Origin: Crocinitomicaceae bacterium | Lineage (GTDB): Bacteria > Bacteroidota > Bacteroidia > Flavobacteriales_D > Crocinitomicaceae | Assembly: GCA_023262855.1 (NCBI GenBank) | Contig: JALQYQ010000060.1 | Location: 1 to 45,256, forward strand | Length of the DNA: 45,256 nt | Direction of reading: 5' to 3' | Shown here: in pieces, positions 14,458 through 22,381 of the stretch | How positions within the stretch are numbered: position 1 is the stretch's first letter | How the letters are laid out: every line of letters starts with the position of its first letter | Program-made: the position numbers and the translations under genes | Notes under the pieces: model-generated | Told to the model about the DNA's origin: nothing | Databases searched by the model: none | What the model saw: the letters and a program-made list of their open reading frames with translations, nothing else

Positions 14458-16035
14458 TTAATGATCAGCCACTACAGCCTTATTGGATTTTTTATAACGT
14501 ATCAATAAGACGACTGGAATACATGTTAATACCAACGCACCAACTGCAAAAAATCCTTGGTCATAACTTACCAATGCTTGTTGTTTAAAGAGCATTCCTT
14601 CCATGGCTTTATTCGCTAAGACTTGGGCTTCTTCCAGCGAATATCCTCGACCAACATAATTCTGAGTGAAAGTTGCTATACGTTCTCTAGCGATGGAGTT
14701 GGAATCCGAAATGTAACTAATCATGCTTCCGCGAACTTCCGCATTTTTGTTTGTAAGAAACACATTGATCAAGGCGATTCCAACGGAACCTCCCAATTGA
14801 CGAATCATGTTAGCCAATCCAACGGCTTGTGCCATGTCTTTTCCTTGCAGTCCTGAAACTGCTAATGTTAAAATAGGCGACATCATGAAAGCCAAGCCCA
14901 TTCCGCGCAGTGCAAACGGGAAATAAAAATCCCATTCAGAAGAATCTGGCGAAGAGAATGAAAGGATCATCAAAAAGAAAAATGTCATGACAATTCCTGA
15001 GATAATGATCTTCTTCGGATTTACACCATTGTTTAACATTTTACCAACTAAAGGCATTGAGAATGCTGCGAAAAGTGCACCAGGAATCATGAAAAGTCCA
15101 GTTTGAGTGGCAGTCCAACCAAGTGAAATTTGCACGAACAAGGGAAAAATGAATACCGAGCCGAACAACATCAATCCGAGCATGAAATTCATAATACTTC
15201 CCATCACCAGGTTATAACTTCGGTACAAACGAATGTTTACAGCTGGATAATCGATGGATAATTCCCTTAAAATAAAGGCGACTAAAGCCAAAAACGCTAA
15301 GATTGAAACAGCAAGTATTTCCGGACTTTGAAACCAATCGTTGGCTGTTCCTTCCTCTAAAACATATTGAATACTTCCGACGGAAAGTACCAAAAAAATG
15401 ATTCCCCAATAATCAATTTTAGTTGGTTTTACAGCGCCAGGTCGGTCGGTAACATACGTCCAAGAAAGAATCGCAGCAATCACACCGATTGGAATGTTCA
15501 CAAAGAAAATCCAATTCCACGACAAGTTATCGGTGATTAATCCACCAAGTGTAGGACCGAAAGTTGGTCCGATAATCATTCCCATTCCAAAAATAGCATT
15601 GGCTGTAGAAATTTTATTCGGAGGAAATGCACCGATGATAATTGTTTGAGCAGTTGAGAGTAATCCTCCACCGCCTAAACCTTGTACAAATCTCCAAAAT
15701 ACGAGCATCCACAAGTTGGTTGAAAAGCCACACATCAAGGATGCAAAGGTGAAAATGATTACAGATGCAGTAAAGTATGTTTTACGACCAAAAAAGTCAG
15801 AAAGCATACTCGTCAATGGAATAATAATTACGTTGGAAATAGCGTAAGCCGTTACCACCCATGCAATTTCTGTTGTTGTTGCACCAATGCTTCCACTGAT
15901 TTCACGCAGGGAAACATTGACAATCGTTGCATCGATTAATTCGAGTACAGCACAACTAATCGCAGTGATAATTAAAATCCATTTTGTGGCCCCAGTAGGG
16001 TAAACTGTTTCGGGCACTGGAATTGCTTGCGACAC
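14458..16035 (-). CDS. DHA2-family MFS multidrug efflux pump (EmrB/QacA-like)
   Basis: This inner-membrane proton antiporter of 525 residues has 14 predicted helices, the size and layout of the DHA2 (14-TM) major facilitator group. Helix 1 carries the DHA2 pattern AVLELIDATIVNVSLREI. Motif A in loop 2-3 reads SDFFGRKTYF. Motif C in helix 5 reads GPTFGPTLGGLI. It starts 2 bp after the stop of the membrane-fusion gene and follows a TolC-like gene, so it forms the inner-membrane part of an EmrAB-TolC-type tripartite pump. Substrates of such pumps are usually hydrophobic drugs or uncouplers; the actual substrate is unknown here. Expression is likely under the upstream TetR regulator. Confidence 0.92.
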   Translation of the reverse strand: MSQAIPVPETVYPTGATKWILIITAISCAVLELIDATIVNVSLREISGSIGATTTEIAWVVTAYAISNVIIIPLTSMLSDFFGRKTYFTASVIIFTFASLMCGFSTNLWMLVFWRFVQGLGGGGLLSTAQTIIIGAFPPNKISTANAIFGMGMIIGPTFGPTLGGLITDNLSWNWIFFVNIPIGVIAAILSWTYVTDRPGAVKPTKIDYWGIIFLVLSVGSIQYVLEEGTANDWFQSPEILAVSILAFLALVAFILRELSIDYPAVNIRLYRSYNLVMGSIMNFMLGLMLFGSVFIFPLFVQISLGWTATQTGLFMIPGALFAAFSMPLVGKMLNNGVNPKKIIISGIVMTFFFLMILSFSSPDSSEWDFYFPFALRGMGLAFMMSPILTLAVSGLQGKDMAQAVGLANMIRQLGGSVGIALINVFLTNKNAEVRGSMISYISDSNSIARERIATFTQNYVGRGYSLEEAQVLANKAMEGMLFKQQALVSYDQGFFAVGALVLTCIPVVLLIRYKKSNKAVVADH

Positions 16036-16037
16036 GC

Positions 16038-17120
16038 TTACTTGATTTTAACAGTTACGAATGCACTTAAACCTGGGAACAATTTTGCAATTTCATCTTT
16101 TGATAAATTGTCCAATGCGATTTTCAATGGAACACGTTGAACAATTTTCACAAAGTTTCCTGTTGAATTATCAGGAGGTAAAAGCGAGAATTTTGCACCC
16201 GTTGCACCTATGTACGATTCAACATGTCCGTGTAAAGTCATTCCTGGGTATGCGTCGATTTCAACTTCAACAGATTGTCCTGGATGGATTTTATTCACTT
16301 GCGTTTCTTTGAAATTTGCTGTGATCCACAAATGTGTGTTGTCAATAGTTGAACACAACGGCTGACCTGCAGTGATGAATTGACCAACTTCTACACTTCT
16401 TTTCGAAACAACACCGTCACAAGGCGCTTCGATTGTTGTATAATCCAATTGTGTTTTAGCAAGTACTAATTCAGCTTCACGCTGACGAACCAATGCTTCA
16501 GCTAAAGCAATCATCGATTTTTGACCTTCAGCTTGTGAACGAACACCCATTGATTGTGCTGAGGAAGCCTTGAATTGATTTTGAGCCGATAAATACTGCG
16601 CTTCAGCAACATCTACTTCTGCTTTGATATTGTCCAATTCTGCTTTTGTAGCTGCTTTGTCGTCGTACATGTTTTTGATGCGCTTGTAGTCTTCTTTCAA
16701 TTTTGCTAAACGCGTTTTTGCAATCGAAATAGATTGTTGCGTTGTTTCACTTGACATACTTGCTGCGTCTGCGTTTTGTCCGCTAGCTACGGCATTTGTT
16801 TTCACTGCTGCTAAGTTCGCTTTTGCGTTTTCCAAGGCAGCTTCAGCTTGAGCAACTTTCGCTTTCAATTCAGTATCTTCAATTGTAATCAATAAATCAC
16901 CTTTTTTAACCAATTGATTGTCGGTAAAATGGATTGTTTTTACATAGCCACCAACGCTCGAACGAATTGGAACGATATCAGCATCAATTTGTGCATTATC
17001 CGTTTTTTCATAATTTGCTCCAAGGATGTAATTGGTTACAACAGCAATTAATACCACGGCTGCAATTCCGATAAAAATGAAAACCTTTTTTCCTTTTTTT
17101 GCTTGTTTATCTTCTGACAT
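16038..17120 (-). CDS. HlyD/EmrA-family membrane fusion protein
   Basis: This 360-residue periplasmic adaptor links the MFS pump to the outer-membrane channel. One N-terminal membrane helix (VFIFIGIAAVVLIAVVTNYI) is followed by a first lipoyl half (DADIVPIRSSVGGYVKTIHF). A long coiled-coil hairpin covers about residues 80-225 (AQAEAALENAKANLAAVKTN ...). The second lipoyl half (TIEAPCDGVVSKRSVEVGQF) and beta-barrel domain (LWITANFKETQVNKIHPGQS) follow. The order is typical of EmrA. It is the third gene of the tetR-tolC-emrA-emrB operon, 46 bp after the tolC-like gene and 2 bp before the pump. Confidence 0.92.
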   Translation of the reverse strand: MSEDKQAKKGKKVFIFIGIAAVVLIAVVTNYILGANYEKTDNAQIDADIVPIRSSVGGYVKTIHFTDNQLVKKGDLLITIEDTELKAKVAQAEAALENAKANLAAVKTNAVASGQNADAASMSSETTQQSISIAKTRLAKLKEDYKRIKNMYDDKAATKAELDNIKAEVDVAEAQYLSAQNQFKASSAQSMGVRSQAEGQKSMIALAEALVRQREAELVLAKTQLDYTTIEAPCDGVVSKRSVEVGQFITAGQPLCSTIDNTHLWITANFKETQVNKIHPGQSVEVEIDAYPGMTLHGHVESYIGATGAKFSLLPPDNSTGNFVKIVQRVPLKIALDNLSKDEIAKLFPGLSAFVTVKIK

Positions 17121-17166
17121 ACGATTGTTTTTTCTTAGTTATAAATTAATTTCTCTTCTTCTTTGA

Positions 17167-18423
17167 TTAAAATTTGATTCCTTTTGTGGTGTTGTAGCCT
17201 GATTGCGCATTCATCAATTTTATTTCATGAATTTTCTGGTTCAATTTAGCGGACATTTCTTCGTTCAATTGCGTAGTATAGGCTGTTACTGTGATTTTAC
17301 CATTGTCCAATTGGGATGCTCCAGTTGTTGCAACATTGTGACGTTTTTCAACAATTAGCTTGTCTTTTTCAATAACTGTTTGCATTGAATTTAGCTGCGC
17401 TTGCTGCGTCGTAAGAGCAGTTTGAACGGATAAATCAAATGTTTCACGTTGAACAGAAATCATTTGTTTATTGATTTCATAACGCGTTTTTTCACGATTC
17501 AAACCGTACAATGAACTCATGTTCCAACGAACAGTAAGATTTGCACTTCCGAAGAAACGTAGGTTTTGATTGATAAAGTTTGGACCGGGTCGGCCATAGT
17601 TTCCTGCAATTCCAACACTAATTTTCGGTAAAGCCAAACGGTTGGTTAATTTGTAACGCGAGTCAACCAAGGATTCCTGTAAAGAGAATAATTCGGTTTC
17701 TAAACGTGAGATTGGAGCTGATAAATTTACCTTTCCTCCAATAGGTGTCATCTCAAAAATGGTTGAATCATTAAAGGTTCTATTTGTTAACAAGGCCAAA
17801 TTTTGATAAAGTGCTGTTAAATTTTCGGTTCCTTCAATGATTGATTGTTCCGTCTTTAATATTTCCGCTTCCAATTCATCAACGCTGCTAGTAAGCACTA
17901 ATTCGTTTTTTGCACCAGATTCCAGATTCTTTTTGCGGTTTTCAAGGTTCGCTTTGAAAATCTTAAGCAATTCATTGTTCGAGCGAGTTAATAAAACACT
18001 TACGTACAATTGATTCACTCGGTCGATCAATTTATACAACTCCATTTCATTTTTTTGGACCTCGATTTGCGCATTGATGTGCTCAATGTTTTTTTGTTGT
18101 TTCGTCTGTCCTCCTTCAAAAAGGGTCTGATCTAAACTCACTTGTGTTAAATAAGAATCGTGAGGAAAGCCAGTTGCGAAACCCGGAATTGAAACCACCT
18201 CCGATTGGTAAACGCCCTGCGCAAGAAAGGATAATTTCGGAAACCAATTTTCATTGATTGCTTTCAATGAAACGTCAGAATTTTGCGTAATTAGTGCATT
18301 TTGACGTAACAAAGGATACTGTTTTTTTGCCCAAACAATACATGAATCAAGCGATACACTTGATTGCGAAAAGCTAATTGTATTGGTTAAAATGGCAAGT
18401 AGTGCGAACGTTTTTTTGAACAT
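17167..18423 (-). CDS. TolC-family outer-membrane efflux protein
   Basis: This 418-residue outer-membrane channel has a signal peptide (MFKKTFALLAILTNTISFSQ) and two repeated long alpha-helical halves typical of the outer membrane efflux protein family. Features include the opening SLDSCIVWAKKQYPLLRQNA, central SYLTQVSLDQTLFEGGQTKQ, and the second-half equivalent LRFFGSANLTVRWNMSSLYG with a long coiled coil after it. It forms the exit duct of the tripartite pump. It starts 8 bp after the tetR stop and precedes the adaptor gene, so it is within the operon. Confidence 0.9.
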   Translation of the reverse strand: MFKKTFALLAILTNTISFSQSSVSLDSCIVWAKKQYPLLRQNALITQNSDVSLKAINENWFPKLSFLAQGVYQSEVVSIPGFATGFPHDSYLTQVSLDQTLFEGGQTKQQKNIEHINAQIEVQKNEMELYKLIDRVNQLYVSVLLTRSNNELLKIFKANLENRKKNLESGAKNELVLTSSVDELEAEILKTEQSIIEGTENLTALYQNLALLTNRTFNDSTIFEMTPIGGKVNLSAPISRLETELFSLQESLVDSRYKLTNRLALPKISVGIAGNYGRPGPNFINQNLRFFGSANLTVRWNMSSLYGLNREKTRYEINKQMISVQRETFDLSVQTALTTQQAQLNSMQTVIEKDKLIVEKRHNVATTGASQLDNGKITVTAYTTQLNEEMSAKLNQKIHEIKLMNAQSGYNTTKGIKF

Positions 18424-18431
18424 AAAATTTA

Positions 18432-19043
18432 TTAATTTGAAAGTTTAAATGCGACGAATTCTTTGACGGATTGTTTGTGTTTTTCATTATTTGGATCAGA
18501 CCAGGTTGTTTTACTTTTTTCAATGATTACTTTGAAAATCGGAGAAGCAACAAACGGGTAGGCGCACAACGAATGCAGATTCATTAGAAAAATCACAGGA
18601 TCAATGTCTGGAATTTCTTTGAGTTCAATACTTTCTTTTAAAACTGCAATCAGGGAAGTCGATTTGTGATTTTTTATTTTGTGAACCTTGTCATGAAACA
18701 ATTCAGGATTTGTACTAATCTCTTTAATAATGAAAATTGACATTTGTGGGTATTCCGTTAAAAAGTCAATCATCTGGTCAATGTAACGATTGATGCGCTC
18801 AATAAGTGGCAATGACTTATCAGAAAAGACTTCCATTTGCTGAAAGTATTTGGATAATGCACCATCGAAAACGTGATCAAACAGTTTCTCCTTGTTACGG
18901 AAATAATAATGTAAAAGTGCTTTGTTTATTCCCGCAGTATCTGCAATGTCTTGCATGCGCGCACCATAAAGACCATATTTCATGAAGACTTTTTTTGCAG
19001 CTTCTAAAATGCGTTCTTCCGTGTTTACATCTGCTAACTTCAT
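18432..19043 (-). CDS. TetR/AcrR-family transcriptional regulator of the efflux operon
   Basis: The 203-residue protein has the N-terminal TetR helix-turn-helix: RILEAAKKVFMKYGLYGARM, then QDIADTAGINKALLHYYFRN with the typical KALLHYYFRNKEKLF end. The C-terminal region is an all-helical ligand-binding and dimerisation domain. It is the first gene of the operon and has a palindromic site just upstream of its start, overlapping the expected transcription start. Autorepression with release by a pump substrate is the likely mode, as is known for this family; this is inferred from the layout. Confidence 0.93.
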   Translation of the reverse strand: MKLADVNTEERILEAAKKVFMKYGLYGARMQDIADTAGINKALLHYYFRNKEKLFDHVFDGALSKYFQQMEVFSDKSLPLIERINRYIDQMIDFLTEYPQMSIFIIKEISTNPELFHDKVHKIKNHKSTSLIAVLKESIELKEIPDIDPVIFLMNLHSLCAYPFVASPIFKVIIEKSKTTWSDPNNEKHKQSVKEFVAFKLSN

Positions 19044-19059
19044 AGTTTAATCTATTAGT

Positions 19060-19075
19060 TTAACCATTTGGTTAA
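19060..19075 (-). promoter_or_regulatory. Putative TetR operator
   Basis: Inverted repeat TTAACCA-TT-TGGTTAA, perfect over 7 bp per arm, lies 17 bp upstream of the tetR ATG and just downstream of a -7 element. TetR-type regulators bind such short dyads, and the position would block transcription initiation. Confidence 0.7.
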
Positions 19076-19077
19076 TG

Positions 19078-19085
19078 CAAAAGTA
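19078..19085 (-). promoter_or_regulatory. -7 element TACTTTTG of the efflux operon promoter
   Basis: On the minus strand this is an exact TAnnTTTG match. It ends three bases upstream of the operator, so transcription should start inside the dyad. No clear -33 TTTG is seen. Confidence 0.55.
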
Positions 19086-19147
19086 AAGCGATTTTCTGAA
19101 TAAAAAAGAAAAATTGAAAATAAATTTACCCGGGTTGTAATTTGGGT

Positions 19148-19504
19148 TTATTTCAGCTTACGAATGTTGATATGAATCCAAATGGAACGACCTAAACGCA
19201 ACATTACCGGATAAACCAACATGAAGGCAATGACCATTCCTCCAAAAAACCAAAAAGGGGAAATTGTTTTAGAAACTAACGCACCAATTAAGAAAGGAAG
19301 CTCCGTAAGTATAACAATTGGATAACTTGTCCACAAAGCGCCAAGCCAAAATCCTGGTTCAATGCAATATTTTTGTCCGCAATGTTCACATTTCTCAGGC
19401 ATATCCAGCATATGCGTATAGCGAATCATTCCTTTGTAGGTGAACAAATCTCCCTTTGAGCATTTTGGACATTTTAATAAAAAGGTAGAAGCAATGTGAT
19501 TCAT
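19148..19504 (-). CDS. DUF983 zinc-ribbon membrane protein
   Basis: This 118-residue protein has two CxxC pairs (LKCPKCSKGDLF and EKCEHCGQKY) forming a likely zinc ribbon, followed by GFWLGALWTSYPIVI and two membrane helices (TELPFLIGALVS, FFGGMVIAFMLVYPVMLRLG). This order and length match DUF983, a family of unknown role found in Proteobacteria and Bacteroidota. It lies upstream of tetR in the same direction, but the 104-bp gap holds the tetR promoter and operator, so it is probably a separate unit. Confidence 0.85.
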   Translation of the reverse strand: MNHIASTFLLKCPKCSKGDLFTYKGMIRYTHMLDMPEKCEHCGQKYCIEPGFWLGALWTSYPIVILTELPFLIGALVSKTISPFWFFGGMVIAFMLVYPVMLRLGRSIWIHINIRKLK

Positions 19505-19604
19505 GCGACTAAAGTAATCATAAACTTGCTTGGTTGGCTAGTTGATTTTAGCGACTTTTACAGAATAATCGCAAAATAAATCTGCACTATTAGATTTCAA
19601 TTAT

Positions 19605-20114
19605 ATGCTTAAAAGACTACTGGTTTTTTGTTTCTTGGTTTTACTGACCGCATGTTCAGTTCATCGTTCATTTAAATTGATCAAAACAGTGCCCACATCG
19701 CAAGACTTGACTATTCATGAAAATTCGTCTGCTACAGAATTAGAAGGGAATCAATCAGTGTTAAATACTCAGTCAAATTATGTGAAAACTGAATCCATTC
19801 GTTTGGAAACTAAGAATACTGTTATTAATGAAATGCATGAACTAGTCAGTACGAAGAAGGATAAAGCAATCGAACAGGTTAAAAGCACGAACCAAAAAAT
19901 AAAGACATTCATTCATCAAAAAAAAATCAAACCAGCTGATAATTTCTGGTTGGATATGATTCGTGATTTCTTTCTGTTTTTATTAATAGGAATGCTTGTT
20001 GTGGGACTAATAGCAGCGATGATTGTTTATGGTAATCCTGTCGTTCAAACGATTGGAAAAGTCCTAGCGACAATAATTATCGTCATCGCCTTTTTCGCGC
20101 TTCTTTTTAGTTAA
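19605..20114 (+). CDS. Hypothetical lipoprotein with C-terminal membrane helices
   Basis: This 169-residue protein starts with a lipoprotein signal (MLKRLLVFCFLVLLTA, Cys 17). A polar helical region follows (SIRLETKNTVINEMHELV, TKKDKAIEQVKSTNQKIK), and two hydrophobic helices lie near the C-terminus (FFLFLLIGMLVVGLIAAMIV and VLATIIIVIAFFALLFS). A lipid anchor plus two membrane spans in such a short protein is unusual; the N-terminal Cys could instead be a chance match to a lipobox. No family recognised. Its stop abuts the convergent TPR gene with no gap. Confidence 0.55.
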   Translation: MLKRLLVFCFLVLLTACSVHRSFKLIKTVPTSQDLTIHENSSATELEGNQSVLNTQSNYVKTESIRLETKNTVINEMHELVSTKKDKAIEQVKSTNQKIKTFIHQKKIKPADNFWLDMIRDFFLFLLIGMLVVGLIAAMIVYGNPVVQTIGKVLATIIIVIAFFALLFS

Positions 20115-21179
20115 TTACCAAACATATTCTTTGTCCCAGTCGTAAAATTTATTGATTTCACTCGAGTGTTCTTTGATCCAAGCGACCACTTTTTTATCGC
20201 CTGAACTGGCGTAAACAATGTAAGAGAAGGTTTCTAGTTGTCCCGAATTCTTCATGTCAATGAAATAAGGGGCATAGTATTCCCAATAAAAACCATTGTT
20301 TCCTTTGTCTTTTTGTTCCTCCAATGAGGCACACATCACATCCAATTTAGATTGCAACAATTGGGCTTTATTTTTCTTCTTATTTTTTTTGTCCATGTCC
20401 ATTGCTGAACTAAATACCAGAATCATTTCAGTGGATGAAAAATTATTTGGCGCAACTTGACCATCAGCAGTAGAATCTGATTGTGTGAGAAAATCGGAGT
20501 CAATATTGATAGTAATCGAGTTTTTACCTGTTTTAGATACATTTCCATTCAGTAAGGTTTCAAACGAACTTAAATTTTCCATTGCTCGTGTTCCAGTTGG
20601 TTCGATTGCAAAAAAGCGGCAATAAGCTAAAATAGAAGGAATACGTTTTTCATTCATTTTTTGAAATCGTGCAATCGCATTGTGCGAGCCAGCGTGATTT
20701 GGATTGTATTTTGCTGCTTGTTGGAAGCACGCCAAAGCTTGATCATATTCTTTTAAACTGACATACGTGATTCCTTTGTTGAAATGCAATAAGTAATATT
20801 CTGGAAATTTTATAATTCCTTCTTCATATACTTCAATTGACTCTTCCGGTTTTTTTTGACCATCCAAAGAATTTCCATAGGCGACATACACAAGGTTTAA
20901 ATCTGGTTCATCAGGATACAACTCAATCGCTCTTTTCGCATTTTCGATTGCTTTGTCAAATTCATTGAGTGAGTTGTAACTGTTTGCTTTTTCAGCTAAA
21001 GCGTCGAAATTATCCTTGTCTAATGCCAAAGCAGCATCATATTTCTTAATCGCTCCAAGGTAATTTCCATTGTCGTGGAGTTGAACTCCTTCAGAAATTA
21101 ATTTTAGTGCTCCTTCTGGATCTTGCGCGCGAAGAAAAGTCGTTAAAACAAGAAAGCTTAGTAAAAAAGTATGTTTCAT
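20115..21179 (-). CDS. Exported TPR protein
   Basis: This 354-residue protein has a signal peptide (MKHTFLLSFLVLTTFLRAQD). Tetratricopeptide repeats cover about residues 20-190: NYLGAIKKYDAALALDKDNF, EFDKAIENAKRAIELYPDEP, KPEESIEVYEEGIIKFPEYY and EYDQALACFQQAAKYNPNHA each show the W/Y-x(2)-A-x(3)-Y/F-x(2)-A pattern. The C-terminal 150 residues, with a DMDKKNKKKNKAQL segment, are not recognised. TPR arrays bind partner proteins; here the partner is unknown. The minus-strand gene next to it encodes a thioredoxin-fold protein upstream, separated by 66 bp. Confidence 0.8.
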   Translation of the reverse strand: MKHTFLLSFLVLTTFLRAQDPEGALKLISEGVQLHDNGNYLGAIKKYDAALALDKDNFDALAEKANSYNSLNEFDKAIENAKRAIELYPDEPDLNLVYVAYGNSLDGQKKPEESIEVYEEGIIKFPEYYLLHFNKGITYVSLKEYDQALACFQQAAKYNPNHAGSHNAIARFQKMNEKRIPSILAYCRFFAIEPTGTRAMENLSSFETLLNGNVSKTGKNSITINIDSDFLTQSDSTADGQVAPNNFSSTEMILVFSSAMDMDKKNKKKNKAQLLQSKLDVMCASLEEQKDKGNNGFYWEYYAPYFIDMKNSGQLETFSYIVYASSGDKKVVAWIKEHSSEINKFYDWDKEYVW

Positions 21180-21245
21180 GGTGGTTGAATTTTAAATTAG
21201 AATGACAATGTATGAAAAAAAGTCACACGAAATTTAATGAAAATC

Positions 21246-22220
21246 TTATTGTTCAATCAGGCGTAAGAAGTTTTCAAATTTCACAGGATCATTCTCATAC
21301 GTCCATGTTCCTAATAATTTTCCGCTTTCAGAATACATTACAAAATAGGGTAGACTTGAAGTTTTAAATTCTTTCTCTTGTATGAAGGCATTTTTTTCAC
21401 CATAAGTAGTAAAGGTTTTTTTGTATTTCTTTTTGAAATATTTCACATCATTTGGATCCATCACAAGTGATTGATCGCACATAACCTGATACACTGTAAA
21501 TTGTTTCAAGCGTTCATTTATTCTTGATTCATAGAACCAGCTAGCTTCAATTTTCCGTGAATTAGCATTTGTGTAACCAGAGAAATAAAGCAAAATCGGT
21601 CGCTTGTAATAAGTTGTATTTTCAATTGTTGTTTTCAAATCATAAAAAGCGAGAAAAGGAATTTGATTTAGTTGCTGAGGAGGTGGAGTTTCATCTTCTA
21701 ATTGGTTTGCTTCCTCTGAAGTGTAATTTTCTAAAACTTCAATAAACGTCTGTGTATTGTTTTGATGATTTCCAATGTAGCTTCGAACATAATTTCTTTC
21801 AATTTCATTCGGAAAAAAATCAGTGAACGTTTGAAGATTCTGGTCAAAAAGAACGGTGTCTGCAATGCTATTAAGCAGAATCATGCGTGTTTTAGAAATT
21901 TCATACGATTCACGATATGCAGAACTTGCTTGAACTTCCTTCAATTCTTTCAACATGATGGTGTATGATAATGTATCGTATTTTATTAGGTTGGTAGCCA
22001 TGAAATTGCTCAAGAAATTTCCAAATAACAAGATGCGATCTACTTCGTCAAAATTCCCACAATCAAAAAGTACCTGCTTATCATATAAATCTGAAAGTTC
22101 GCTTGGACCATCTTTTATAATTGCCATTACAGAATCTAATTCAGGACAAGGATTTTGAACTTGTCCCCAAGATGTATTAAAATGTGCAACAATTGTTAGC
22201 AGGAGTAAAATTTGCTTCAT
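21246..22220 (-). CDS. Exported thioredoxin-fold protein lacking the CxxC motif
   Basis: I chose ATG 22220, which gives a good signal peptide (MKQILLLLTIVAHFNTSWGQ); the frame is open upstream to 22295 without signal-like features. The C-terminal 120 residues resemble the DsbD gamma/thioredoxin_7 fold: PILLYFSGYTNANSRKIEAS, then FTVYQVMCDQS, a later SSLPYFVMYSESGKLLGTW with a likely cis-Pro (LPYF), and a closing helix. At the active site, where related proteins have CxNC, this one has NANS (residues 218-221). It therefore cannot do standard dithiol chemistry and may be a structural or binding variant. The first 170 residues are helical and unassigned. Confidence 0.65.
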   Translation of the reverse strand: MKQILLLLTIVAHFNTSWGQVQNPCPELDSVMAIIKDGPSELSDLYDKQVLFDCGNFDEVDRILLFGNFLSNFMATNLIKYDTLSYTIMLKELKEVQASSAYRESYEISKTRMILLNSIADTVLFDQNLQTFTDFFPNEIERNYVRSYIGNHQNNTQTFIEVLENYTSEEANQLEDETPPPQQLNQIPFLAFYDLKTTIENTTYYKRPILLYFSGYTNANSRKIEASWFYESRINERLKQFTVYQVMCDQSLVMDPNDVKYFKKKYKKTFTTYGEKNAFIQEKEFKTSSLPYFVMYSESGKLLGTWTYENDPVKFENFLRLIEQ

Positions 22221-22381
22221 TGGATAAAGATAGCATTTTGTTTGGGCGGAAAAGTGGTTGAGAAAACCGAAAACGAATAATTCCATTTTACACACACTTA
22301 ATCAAAAGGTTCGTGCGACTCTTCAAACGACTAAATAAATAAGAGGAAGGAATATCACTTTTGGTCTATAATTGATCGAAG

